DNA of 64,000 nucleotides, taken from Phylloscopus collybita. Its lineage: Eukaryota > Chordata > Aves > Passeriformes > Phylloscopidae. Shown piece after piece: positions 12,201-24,136 of the stretch. Below the pieces are notes generated by a model. It had not been told where the DNA came from, searched no databases, and saw nothing but the letters and a program-made list of their open reading frames with translations. How positions within the stretch are numbered: position 1 is the first letter of the stretch; each line of letters opens with the position of its first letter. The stretch covers positions 10,226,001 through 10,290,000 of the forward strand of contig JAJNNQ010000002.1 in the NCBI GenBank assembly GCA_027886175.1, given 5' to 3'. A program made the translations under genes and the position numbers.

Positions 12201-13929
12201 AATAGTTAACTCAAGCACAATAAAGAACTACTTCTGCTTGTAATGCAGAATTTCTAACAGTCATAAACAGATCTGAGAATATGGAGTTAGGAAAGAACAG
12301 GAAATTGGGAAATTTACTTCCTCATGCAGAAAAGTAAATATTGTCCTCATGTTCTTTAGTCAAGGATACAGAAGAACACAGGATAAAGAAAAATTAGGAT
12401 GAATTCTTGTTTCAGATAAAGTGGAATAGTTCTTAAGTGGTTTGGAAGGAAAACAGGTAAAAAAATAAAGAGCTTAGATGTAGATAAGCAGACAATCAAG
12501 TTTTTTAAAAATTTTATTAAAGGAGAGCAACAATAAGTTCCAAATAAAATAATGTGTTTTTCAAATAATTAAGACTTTCCTTTTCCTTGGTGTAACAAGA
12601 GTTCCTGCTCCTCAGCATGAACACTGAACTGCAGAGACTTGTCCTTCTTGCTTTTTTGTTTGCCTTTGGCCCTTGGTGATCGATCTTAATAAGAGAGTTT
12701 GAGTGTACTGCTCCCTTTGCACCTTTTCCTTCCTTCTCCACACCTACTTTATGATCTGGTAGTGAGGGTATTCTTTTATAAATTGGTAAACAGAAGTCTG
12801 ATCCATCTCAGTATGAAAAGGAAATTGAGCTGAGGTCTAAAATAGCCCAGGCAAGTACAAAACCTATTAAGCCAAAGACAGGCAGCAAAAACTTCTCCAG
12901 CAAACTTTTTCCTTCTTGTTGTAAAACAGGATGAGTTCAAACTTGGCAGGCTTCCTGGCATGGATTAGGAGTGATAGGAATGAAAAGATGTACCAAATAT
13001 GCTGTCTTGAACCAAGTATTCCTGCTTTAAAGGCAGGCTGAAGCTTGACACACGTTTCCTGTGGAGAACCTTAAGAAACCTTTGCTCACCATCTAAGTTT
13101 TCCAGCTTGTTTTTGATTGTACTTATCCCTTTCCTCTGCCTCTGAAGGGATGGGTAAGTACCTCAGATGTTCTGAGTCAGCTTCCCAGGGCTGAATTTTT
13201 GGGTGTTGAGATTACTAAACTTTAGGGTACTAAATCACAGATTGTGATGATTTTCCTTTGGGCTGAAATTACTTCTGCATCTGACATTTAGGTGTTTAAA
13301 CCATTTGAACTCATATTTATGGACTAAACTCTCTGCATTTAAAGAGATTCCTAAAAAAAAAAAAAAAAGAACCTATGAATAAATTTGCTTTGTAACTTGT
13401 TGTCTTTTAAAGTACTTTTTCCATGATAGAGTTCAAAGTTTTTAGAGCAGAAAAATGAGCAATAGTCTCCCATTGCATGAGATCTGGCTCACTGGCCCTG
13501 CAACTAGCAGGCCTGATGGAGTCAACTTCTGCCACATGCTGTTGCTTTATCAGTACAGGATAAAGGAAATAATTTCTACAGAGCCTCAGATGTTCTTAAA
13601 CTATCTGTTTTGCAGTCAATGTCAAAATAATTATTTTCTTAAAAGTCTTTAGTGACATCATTCATGTACAGAGAAAGTGATTACAGTTGAGAGTCCTTTG
13701 GAAAAATATCAAGGAGCATTTCTTCCAGTATAATGCATTGCCTGATATGTCAGCTACTCAAATTTCATTAAAGCTGGTTCTGTCTCCTGCAGAGGTTTAT
13801 ACAGAACTATGGCATGGCCAATGGTTACAAGAAAAGCAGCTGACAAAACTATTTAACTACAATACACTGTGCAGCTACTGGAACTGCCATTAAATGTTCA
13901 CAATATTTCTTTGTCAACATCACAGCTCT
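9223..13929. other. Long unique stretch, no gene seen
   Basis: 4.7 kb without a recognisable exon, RNA gene or well-preserved transposon. A runs of about 16 occur at 10600-10616 and 13353-13368. Open frames up to 111 codons (9430-9765, minus) show no conserved domain, low-complexity bias or signal peptide, and I treat them as chance. Confidence 0.5.
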
Positions 13930-13974
13930 CTTTTTTTTTTCTTTTCTTTTTTTTTTTTTTTCTTTTTTTTTTTT
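13930..13974. repeat. T-rich pyrimidine tract
   Basis: About 45 bases of T with four scattered C, ending at gcctgtg. It could look like a polypyrimidine tract, but no AG followed by an exon-like frame is seen. Confidence 0.85.
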
Positions 13975-14136
13975 GCCTGTGACTTTCTTCCTGCCTGATG
14001 AACTTTGATGAACTTACTGAATTGAGGAACTTCCATATTTGCTCACGTATTTATAATGGCCAGTCTGGGGTTTTTGGGTATTAATACTCTATGGTTCAGA
14101 GGAAGTTCTAGAGGGTTGAATTTTTTGTGCTCCTGA

Positions 14137-14262
14137 AAAAAAACCAACCAAAACCAAAAAACCAATCAACCAACCAAACACCCCAAAACAAACAAATAAA
14201 CAAACAAAACCACCAAGCAAACAAACCCCCAAACAAACAAACAAACAAAACAAAACAAACCG
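14137..14262. repeat. A/C low-complexity tract
   Basis: Mixed units AACC, CAAA and AAAC over about 125 bp with almost no G or T on the plus strand. The open frame through it (14127-14315) encodes a Lys/Asn/Gln/Thr/Pro peptide and is not a gene. Confidence 0.9.
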
Positions 14263-15043
14263 TCAACACATTCATGTGTATATATTATGTAGGGGCAAGG
14301 AATAAAAAACTATAATTTTTTGTTTGTTTAATCTCTTCTTCTTTTTTCTAGTTGAATCATAGGCCCTTCAAAAAGCAATACTAACAGTTCAACACAGTTA
14401 ACTTTGGGCTACTCTTACAAGCCATAGAAAATTTACATTTGGAAAAATGATAATAAAAATAATTAAAAATAATTTAAAAATAAACAAGAAAAAAATCCAT
14501 CTCCTTCCTGTAATAATGAGAAGCAAAATGTGGGTACTCTCACCTTTCATGAAAGTTTAGCCTTCCTACATTTTATCGAGTGACTCTTAGGAGATCCTTG
14601 TAAGCCTGCTTGAATCTGGACTTCTCTGTGGGGGACATTTTCCCTGGAAAGTTGAGGAGAATATCAAAGAACACTATGCAGAAAATTAAAATTTCTAAGA
14701 GATATACATTATTAAACAACCTCTTGTACTCATGTAAGGGATTTTTCCCTGAAAATAGATGTAGAGGACAAGAACAGAGCTGAATGGGGCCTTGTGGACC
14801 TATCTATGAACCACGTGGCCCCAAAGCTTAGTTAAAGCATTTGTCCTCCTGGGAACGTTTGATAACTACTTCAAGGACGGATATCCAAATTGTACAGTAT
14901 CACTATTCATGTGAAACTGTTGCTACTTTTACCTCAGAGTAGAAGGGGCACATTACAGAACATACTTTTTCATAAAGTGAGAGGGAATTAAACAGACAAA
15001 TCTGGACAAGAAGTGGGTTATTATTTATTTTCTTCTCATTCTT
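14263..15043. other. Unique AT-rich DNA, no gene seen
   Basis: Nothing recognisable. There is an AT-rich patch of ataataaaaataatt type at about 14448-14490. Confidence 0.5.
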
Positions 15044-15295
15044 TAGGTTTTTGGTTGTGGTTTTTTTGGGGGTAGATTTTTTTTTTTTGGTTTTGTGTTG
15101 TTTGTTTGGGTTTTTTTGTGGGTGTTTGTTTTGTTGGGGTTTTTTTGTGTGGTTTTTTTGGTGGTGGTGGTGGTGGTTTTTCTGGGTTTTCTTGGGTTTT
15201 TGGGGGTTTTTTTTGGTTTTTTGGGGGTTTTTTGTTTGGTTTTTTTTGGTTTTTTGGGGGTTTTTTGTTTGGTTTTTTTGGGTTTTTTTGGTGGG

Positions 15296-15325
<30 letters not shown>
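15044..15325. repeat. Long G/T tract with repeated G runs
   Basis: About 280 bp of almost only G and T on the plus strand: T runs separated by G, GG, GGG, GGGG and GGGGG, a GGT run (ggtggtggtggtggtggt), and a final GTTTT run. A unit of about 32 bp, ttttttgggggttttttgtt plus flanks, occurs in near-identical tandem copies around 15210-15275. Open frames of 77 to 152 codons on both strands come from the tract and are not genes. It ends exactly where LTR sequence begins. Confidence 0.95.
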
Positions 15326-15326
<1 letters not shown>

Positions 15327-15717
15327 GAGGTGTCCCAGTTCTGTCCAGGACAGGGTCAATTTTTGCAGTACCCAGGACCCAGAGGTTATTCCACACCCCC
15401 TCATGCCATAAGCAGGGATGGGTGAGGGATCCCTTCAGGCAGGCAGTGGGAAGGGAGCAGTCAGGGATAACCTTGTGTCCCACGTGGTGGGTGTGAACCA
15501 TTTGCCTCTCTTGTACACTCTGTTATCAATATTGCTGCTGTTACTGTTCCTTTCTTATCACATTGCTGTTCCCAGTCATTTGTTCTTATCTCAACCTGTG
15601 CCTTTCTGCCTCCAGTTCTCCTCTCCAGCCTGCCACAGGGGAAGGGGGAGTGAGTGCCTGGTTTGGAATGTTTAGTGGCAACACTAAATTGGGGAATGCC
15701 ATTCCTAAACCATGACA
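15326..15717 (+). mobile_element. ERVL-type LTR, 5' truncated
   Basis: Begins mid-LTR at tgaggtgtcccagttctgtc. It then shows agggtcaatttttgcagtac, ggttattccacaccccctca, the U5-like part with ttgttcttatctcaacctgt and the G-rich stretch gaagggggagtgagtgcctg. It ends attcctaaaccatgaca, the expected LTR 3' terminus (CA end). The 5' U3 part is missing and replaced by the G/T tract. It belongs to the ERVL LTR group but to a subtype different from the ones at 5.3 and 8.5 kb. No target-site duplication was found. Confidence 0.75.
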
Positions 15718-17089
15718 CATTCCTGATTAAGGATTTTTAAATAACTATGGATTACATGAGAATTTGTGAACTTTGGCAGAAGTGTTTAACTCTCCAGTGA
15801 TTGTGGACTGAACTTTAAACTACTCAGGCACTTGTTGAGAGACATTAACTAAACTACAGAGAGCTTGTCTGTCAATCATATCAATATCCAAGGCCATGGA
15901 CATTAGATTGAGGTTGACTTCAACACATGCATGGTCCATTTTTAGAAAAAGCACTTTTTACTCCCTTGGGATTTTTGTATGAGATTGTGAATGACTTTTA
16001 CTGAAAAGCACAAAGATTTTTGACTGAAAACATGATTTCTGTGTACTACAGATGCATCTAATTCCTCTTCCTTTGTCACTGTAAAACACAATTTTGGTTT
16101 CATCACAAGTTTTTTGACCTTTAGTCTGCAATAGACTGAAGGCCTTCCTTGACCTTACAGAAAGCAATATTTCCTTTCCTAATTTAATGTCATTATTTCT
16201 TCAAATTTTTGTGCTCACAGTTCAGGGCATTTTAATATTATAATCGAATTAATTACTAAGTATATGCAATACATAATCCATAAAAGCCTGAAGTAAAGCA
16301 AAAGGCAGAATATTGTCTATTTCATTCCCAAGAAGATAACTATTTTTGCATAAATAAAGACCTAAGGGTGTAATAAAGAAATACTTTACAAAAGAAGAAT
16401 TTATTGATTTTTTTTCCCCAAACATTAGAAGTTTAATGGACTTCCAGTTCTCTAACCTGTGCTGGGTATTGGCTCTCATTTTTGGTCATTACTTTTACCT
16501 TGATTTACAATTGGCCCCTGAGAATTCTTTGGCTAGGCTTCGTTAGCTGCACTGCAGTAATTAACTACCTTGAACTCTAGATATTGTTGCCACAAAGTAC
16601 TGGTGTAAGAATCCACACATCAGCTACTGAAGAAGATGAACTTGAAGTCAACAACTTGGTAGCCTGGTTGTTTCAACAGTGTCACATGGAACAAGATTTT
16701 ATCATTCAGCAGATTCCTCTCTCACTTTGGAATATTCCCAAGGTCTATTATAAGGCTGCTCCACCTTATGTTTCCATCAATAAACTGCACTGAATGTAGC
16801 AGACAACCAGGCTTAAAAGGGAGCCTCAGAGGATATCACTACTCACTACCAGCATCAGGAGCACTATTTTTGGACTGTCAGTCACAATGACAAATCATAT
16901 CTCCCCAGTCTCTCTTCTCTACTGCATTTTTATATCACTTCTTTTTCTGTGTAATTCATAAATCCTTTACTTTCTGGTGAGTCTTTTATGTGACACTTTA
17001 TCAAGTGCCATTTTATGAGTCTGATAATACAACACATATCTTTGACTCCCTTCTATTACGTATTTCTGTGACAGGAGAAGATTATTTTA
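15718..17089. other. Unique DNA, no gene seen
   Basis: No recognised repeat or gene. The 69-codon frame at 16584-16793 reads like ordinary protein composition but has no family resemblance or splice context. Confidence 0.45.
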
Positions 17090-17170
17090 CTTATTTATTT
17101 ATTTATTTTCAAAAATAAGCTAAAGCATCTGGGAAACAATTGGAAAAGGAGAAGGAGAAGGAGAAGAAAG
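17090..17170. repeat. TTTA run and GGAGAA run
   Basis: Five to six TTTA units at 17090-17108 and, about 35 bp on, four GGAGAA-type units at 17143-17168. Both are short simple repeats. Confidence 0.85.
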
Positions 17171-17639
17171 AAATTTCTTGTAAAGCAAATCCTGAAAGGA
17201 GGTACTGGTTTGAAAAGACAAATGTGGGTGAGGAAAGTGTGAAGGAGGAGAGACAGGCAGCCTTAAAAAACAAACAAAAAGGCTATAGAGAGTACCTGGC
17301 AGGAAAAAAGGAACCACTACTTGAAACAATCTGAGAAAGCTTCTGGCTTGCTAATACTGAGCTAATTTAAAATATTTTTACTACTCCATCTGACCTCTTT
17401 CCTCTGTGGGAGGAAAGGTTAGCAATAAAAATTTTTAGGATCATTCCATTTGATTGTAACAAAAAGGGTTGTTTGAAAAAGCAAGGCAATTAAATAGACA
17501 TGCTTGTTTATATCAATACAGCTGTCCTCCTTGTCAAATAATCTTAGTTAAGTCAGCCTAAAGATCTCATAGCTGAGTATTGGCCCTTTGAAAAAAAATG
17601 GAGACAGCCTGATTCCTAATATTAATGCATCTAACAATC

Positions 17640-18120
17640 GATACCTTTGGCTGAAGCCAGGCAAACTGCCAGCAGGTGCTGCACACATTGCTCTGCCTTC
17701 TCCCAGGAATGTCTCCAGTCTGTAAGATGCCAGGTTTCCAGGTGGTGACCTCTGGAGGCTGCTGACCTGTGGGCACACAGACACCCAGGCTGGCTGCAGG
17801 ACCAGCTCCCCTGGAATTACAGAGCAGCAGAGTCAGTGTGGCTGCAAAGGCACCCGGGAGGAGTTTGCTGCTGCTGTGCAGAGCTGCACCAAGACAAGGG
17901 AAGGGAAAGCTGAGTGGCAGGAAAGAAAAGCAAGTGCAGATGAAGTGACAGCAAGCTGACAGTGAAGGGTACTTGGTTCACTTTTCCTGTGCCGTTGCAC
18001 TCACACCGTAACAGAGACAAGGCACTCCAGCACCTTTGGGTTGTGTCAGGGAGCAGGAGTCCACACCTTCCTGAGTCTGAGCATCCAAAAGTACCTGACA
18101 TTTAGGTCCTTCCATGTGCC
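17640..18120. other. GC-richer block of unknown origin beside an LTR
   Basis: About 480 bp clearly richer in G+C than its surroundings, with several CTG/CAG words (for example gctgctgctgtgcagagctg) but no codable domain. It runs straight into the antisense LTR at 18121. It may be part of an older element or simply unique DNA. Confidence 0.3.
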
Positions 18121-18730
18121 TGCCTGGCTTAATTCTAATTCCAGCCAGCAGATAAGTAGCACACAGCTGCTGGCTCACGTGCTCCTCCGTGGGATGGGGA
18201 GGAGAATCAGACAAGGAAAAAAAAAACCCTCATGGGTTGAGAGAAGAATGGTTTAACAATTGAAATAAAATAGAATATAATAATACTAATTATACTAAGA
18301 TATAATAATACTAATAGTGATTATGATAATAATAATAATTGCAATTTAAAAAATAAACCCCAATTAAAAACAAGTACTGCACAACACAATTCCTCCCCAC
18401 CTGCTGACTGATGCCCAGCCTGTTCTGAGCAGCGCTTGGTGGCTCACAGCCAACTCCCCCCAGTTCATATTCTGAGTTTAGTGTTTTGAGGTATGGAATA
18501 TTCCTTTGGCCAGTTCAGGCCAACTGTTCTGGCTGTGATTCCTCAGGATTTTTGTACACCTCCTCACTGGCAGAGCATGCGAAACTGAAAAGTTCTTGAT
18601 TTAGAGTCAGCCCTTCTTAGCAACAGCTAAACCATCACTGTGTTATCAACATTATCCTCGGGCTGAATCCAAAACACAGCACTGTGCCACTGGAAAGAAG
18701 ATTAACTCTATCCCAGCTGAAAGCAGGACA
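18121..18730 (-). mobile_element. ERVL-type solo LTR, antisense, near full length
   Basis: Left edge tgcctggcttaattctaatt then ccagccagcagataagtagc and acacagctgctggctcacgt is the reverse complement of the ERVL 3' end. Then come gggatggggaggagaatcag, an AT-rich insert (18262-18370), aatattcctttggccagttc, ggctgtgattcctcaggatt, tcactgtgttatcaacatta, and the 5' terminus gattaactctatcccagctg ending gcaggaca. Span about 610 bp. The CA/TG-type ends fit but no target-site duplication is visible, so the insertion is old or the flanks are rearranged. No internal genes. Confidence 0.85.
18262..18370. repeat. AT-rich ATA/AAT low-complexity insert in the LTR
   Basis: Repeated taataatactaat-type words, almost without G or C, inside the LTR where other copies have the 'gtttaacaagtttagcaaaa' region. 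It probably expanded after insertion. Confidence 0.7.
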
Positions 18731-21700
18731 CTGGCCCAAGGCAGAGGTGTATCTTGGTCTCTAGAAAAGAGAACCTGTCCTGGAGTTGCCAACACAAATA
18801 GACTTTGAATAAAACAAGAGAGGCTCTCTGACCCCTTGTCTGTGTAACACTGTGCATGGCAAGGTTGAGATAAATTAAAAACCCTTTCATATGCAAACAA
18901 AACAATTTTTATTTTTTTATTTTAGCATGATTTCAGCACATTTAAAACTACCTTGATCAATATTTTGTAAGGAAATGAGGTAATAAACAATTCATCTTTA
19001 TATGACAGATAATGAAGAATCAAAAGGCTTTTTCTGGAGTCAGAATAAATATTGTTTTAATCGAATTACTGAATTGTTGGGTTCCAATATTTTTTATTAA
19101 AATATATTTATATTATTTCTAAATGGAACCCTAATATATGATTCAGTCACAAGATCAACGTGAAAGGATTGGAAGTGTTCTTTAATAGTGAGTTTTAATA
19201 ATCTGATATTAGCTAGTGGAGCACAACTATGAAGATGGGTCAGGTAGATGAAGAAAGAAGAGAGAAAAAGTAACATGAAACACATAAAGGGAGAAAGGGA
19301 GGAGTAGTTCATTTAAATTTATTTGTTGAACTCTCCCTGTATTTGCTCATATACATAACATAATTTATAAGAAAATGTTTTTCTCTGCTCTGCAAAAAAA
19401 AGACCCAGTACTAAATGGAATTAGATAATGTATCAGACATAAACAGTGTGTAAAATCCTCAGTACTTACAAAAGAAAAGAAAAAACTTCCAATATGCAAA
19501 AACAACTACAGGAAAACCAACTTGAATGTCTCTGGTAAATTTCAATTATTTCTATAAGAATTTACTACAGTCACCTTTCTCTTAGATTACAATACTAGCA
19601 ATGACAAATTATTTCAATGGAATAACAGCTGCAATATGGTGTTAGGAAGGGGGAGTCAATGAAGAACAAGTGGGTCTATGTTGTTTGCAACCAACATCAA
19701 AGAAATGCCAGAGGCATATCAGCTACAAAGCCATCCCGAAAGGTCTGCCAGACTATGGTCCTGAAGCCTCTAGGTTTTCTTAAGACATTTCTTTGGTAGG
19801 AAAGAATAAAAACATCTTTTGGTGAGTGTTAGTCTATAATCAGTGTCGGGGAAAAAAAAAAAAAGCAACTTCCCTGAAAATGCCCAAATTATCCGAACTT
19901 TAAGTATTAGATTTTGGAGAGAAGGATTTTCATTTTTCTTCTTGTTAAAATGAAAAAGACTGAAAAATAATGAAAAAGCAGAAAAAGAGAATAAGCACTT
20001 TGAAAAATATGCAAAAATAGCCAATGTGCTTCCAGGTTTGTGCATATTCCCTCAGTTAAGAATGATTTTACAGCCAGATGACAAAGACCCTGACAATAGG
20101 GCTTAATGACAAAGCACATGAAACCCTATGCAAGGCAGTTTGACTGGCATTTCAGCATTATTGTATGCAATGAGGGCTTTCCAATCAGCCAGAACAGTGG
20201 GATCCACCAAGGAATCATGATCAAGTAGCTATCAGGCCAAACGGTATTGTCAGAATTCCACAATTTATGCAGCTTCTTTCAGAGAACTGAGTCCTGAAAC
20301 TCCTGAATATCAAAAGGGTTCAATATCGAATAGAACATGTATTTAAAGAAAATTGGCCCCCAAATTGCTATGCTATTGTCATTTGTTCTTTTCCAGTTCA
20401 CTTAGAGGGTAAAGTGGAGACTATTTTTAAAATTCAATATGAAAAAAATTACAACTGAAGTTTCTTTAGAAAAAAAAGTTCATTTAACCAGCTGCATCTT
20501 TCTTTTGTGCTCTGCTCAGATGTTAACTTGGATCATAGCTTCAATGTTTTTCATGCTTTTTTGTTGTCTGTCATTTAGGTTTTGGAAAATTTAGCACAAT
20601 TTTAGGTTTGAACTGATTTGTACTCCTTTGGCCAAGCTTGAGCCCCTCCAAACTCTTCTGGAAAAGCACCACATCCACAATCACTCTGGCAAAGGTCTGC
20701 CTGGATCCCTTTCAACTCACACAAAAGCTGTGCAGCATGTTATTTAATGCCTTTTCCTTTTCTCATTGGAGTCTGCTGCAGAGCTCCAACTGACTTTGCT
20801 GGGAGCTAAAAAGAACCCCAGATGCCAAAATGATTTGACTACTGCTTTAATAAGAAGATCTTGCAGTGTGCAGCCTAATCCATCTTTACACAAGCGTGCA
20901 CTCTGGTATTCTGCCTGTCCCCTGTTCAGCTGGACCCCTCTCACTGGCCACTGCATCCAGGGGATGCTGAAACTCAATTTCTCTCTCTGCAGCACTGCAA
21001 GTGTTTCAAACCACAGCCAGGAACAGGCTCTTGGATTGGAGAGAGACAACAATGTCTCACATGAGGGTAAATGAGCATCTCACACAAGGCTTTTTCTGGG
21101 CATTCATGTAGAAGCTTGTCACAAACTGCTGCTCGAATATTCAGCAAAAGGAACTGAACAGTTTTACAACCCAAATTACAAATTGTATTGTACAAGTTGG
21201 AGCTTTATTTGGCATAGGAGACTTATAAGCTGTTTGTGATGCCATCTATATTTTGCCTCATGAGTGACCATGTATCTACAAGAATAGTAAGGGTAAAGGA
21301 GAACATTTAGGGACAGTCCAAAGCACATTTCTCACATCTAAATAGCTTGCCTGGGAATTCACTTATCCCACCAGGAAACAGGCCCATTAAAAACAAAGCA
21401 GTTCCCTCCTTGCATGGCTCCATTTATATCTTTACCAACGTGGCTGCTAGAGAAGGTGGAAAGCCTGAGAGTGAAGCAAATGGAAAGGAGTGCCTCAGGA
21501 TGGGCCTTTTGTGCCCCCATCTGCAAGCCTGCACCTTTATCATACGGAATCTGGGGGAAGAGATGTGAGCAGAGGGAGTATAGGGTCAGAGAGAAGGCAC
21601 TCTCATTCTTGAGAGCCCCACTGTTTCTGCCTGAGCCTCCTGCAATAAAGCTGCAGTGTGAGAAAAGCCTCTTCAATTACCAGTTGACTAAAAGGAAGAA

Positions 21701-23035
21701 GGAAATCTGTTTTATCTTTGACTTCTGGTAATGTAAAGCTAAAATTTGTGCATGAAAATAAGCAACAATATTGGAAACTTTTATCAGTATGAGCAGGCTA
21801 TCTTTATAGATTATTTCAATCATTTATGGCACTCAGCAGCTTTGAACTTCATACCTTGAATGCTGGGACATTCTATCACTGTATTCTTGCTTCCCATAAA
21901 GCCACATGTGCTATCATAATTTAATATGAAAAAAAACTTGTAGTGATAGACTTTTACAGAGATTCTCACTCTTGTTAATGAAACAATTTTAATTTCTCTA
22001 AGAGAATTACACAATTCCCTTCCAGACACTTTAACTATTCATTTAAAGAATCCTTCCCTTCACAAATACCTTATCCTTTTTGCAAAGAACTAGTTATTGT
22101 AAATGATATAGCCTTACTGAATGTGGTTAAGATCCCCAAATGTTGTACAAATGTTCTACTACCTAAGCATGCTAATTAATAATTGTATTTTTCAAATACT
22201 ATTCCTCCAAAATGAAGGATTTTTAGGGTGCTGTAAGGCACATTTCTGAACCAGACTTTAAAATCTACCAGATTGCTTCTGCAAGAAAAGATCAGGCACA
22301 TTCTGCTCTTTCTACTCCATGGAATGTTCACTTTGTACTCTGGAGCTGCCAGAGTTTTCACTTTTGAATGTAAAAGACAATATAAACCAATGAATGCAGA
22401 AAAACAGAAAGAAGATTCTTGCACCTTTTGGCAAATAAAAGCTCAGAGAAAAATTCTGATTAAAAAAAAAATTCCACGTGGAAACATCCCGCTTTTTTTA
22501 ATTAGCCATTACTTATATAGATGTGTACAAAGCAATTTCATGTTAAGTCTCCCAAAACCATCACAAAAGAGGCAAGTCTCCTTGCAGTGGTAAGTGAATG
22601 CATTGCAGCACTGTGGCCATGAAGGTTGTGCCATCAGTTACAGAAATGTTGTCTGCAGAGGGTATTATATCAACTGTCTTGTTTTCTTTATTAGCCTCAT
22701 GCAAATATGAAATCAGAGACTGCTGATCCAGAGCTGCAAAAGCCCATCACTTACCCAAATGTGCAATAAAATCCACTTTAATTAATTTTATTGTCTGTCT
22801 CCTAGAGACAGAACGAAAGGGCTGGAAAAATGTGAGCACCTCCAGCTAAAGAGGCATTTGCATGTATACAAGGAGTAACACAGCCTGATAAGTGCCTGGG
22901 CGAGCTGGAACCAGCCACAGATGGTGCTGGGCTTGCTCCTGAGGTGCTGACTGGTGGCAGAGGAAAGGAGTGGCAGCCAGAGCAAATTCTCACTGGGAAA
23001 GAGCTAAAGTAGGCTGTGGATTTGGGATCCCCTCA

Positions 23036-23096
23036 TTTTAAAGTACTTTGAAATTTTAAAGTAATTTACTTTACATTTTAAAGTAATTACTTTTCA
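23036..23096. repeat. Palindromic TTTAAAGTAATTACTTT cluster
   Basis: The word ttttaaagta recurs three times within 60 bp and includes the perfect palindrome aaagtaattacttt and the near-palindrome aaagtaatttacttt. The TAATTA cores are also homeodomain-type sites. Confidence 0.75.
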
Positions 23097-24104
23097 GTGA
23101 AGACATCATCTTTGAAATAATCTTCTCTTCACTGGGATTCACTTTTCCTCTCCTCCAGTGCAGACAGCAGTGGGTGGTAACATTTTTGGAAACTGTTTTG
23201 GTCTATTAACAAAAAGAATGAAATGGAGATATCATAAATGGGGAAGATAATTTTGCACAGCCTGTGCTGCTGGTCAAAAGTTCTTTGTGAGAGGCACGAT
23301 GTTATTGATATTCATGCAGAGACACTCAAAGGAGAGCTTGCCAAATGATGTGATTAATGAGCATAAAACAGGTAAGTAGCCATTACTCTTTTCAGTAATG
23401 ATTGGTGTAAACAGCAGGAAGAAAGGACAATGTTTATAATGGGACAATACATAAAAGGGTACTCATGGAAAGAAATTAAATATTTGACTTTTTTCAATAT
23501 ACTTATTAGTAAGTGAATTTTGCTGGACAAAACTCTTAGTTGCAAATTCAGGTGGGGCACTGATTGATATTTGTGTATATACTAATATCCCTGTCCTTAA
23601 GGCAAGTGGGTGTTTACCAAACTCAGTAGCAAAGGTTGCATCAGATATGTCATTTTATTATGGGAAACATATCAACAGAATAATTTTGTATTTCAAAGGT
23701 GATTACAGAAACTTTTCTTTCATTCTCATAGATGTAGTGTTGAAGTCATCTCTTGCAACTTCCTCCAAGTCTTGATCTCCAAGCAGAAGAGCCTGATGTG
23801 TGACTAAGGTGGCAATAGTGGCTGGCATCAAACTAAAGCTGAATTATCTATCTCATAGATGAGCTTGAATAAATATCAACTTGATGAATAGAGGAAAAGG
23901 AGGAGCAGAGATTGACAGTAACAGCACTGTTGGTTGTGATATCATACTGTTCACTAGTCAGCAGTTTAAAAAAAATTAAGCAGATGAAGAAACAAAAAGT
24001 GATTTGGCCTAGTTGTTTTCATACTGTCCCATGGAGATAAAAAGACCAGTTAAATTCCCTAACTCAATAAGAATCATCTTTTCTTGTATGAAAGAGATTT
24101 ATTT

Positions 24105-24136
24105 AAAAACAAACAAACAAACAAACAAACAAAAAA
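24105..24136. repeat. AAAC microsatellite
   Basis: Seven AAAC units followed by a short A run. Confidence 0.95.

Noticed and set aside
13930..13974. Pyrimidine tract as a splice acceptor
   Set aside because: No following AG with a plausible exon frame was found.
15036..15501. Overlapping 77- to 152-codon frames on both strands
   Set aside because: They are translations of a G/T tract and LTR sequence (Lys/Pro/Thr on minus, Phe/Gly/Trp/Val on plus).
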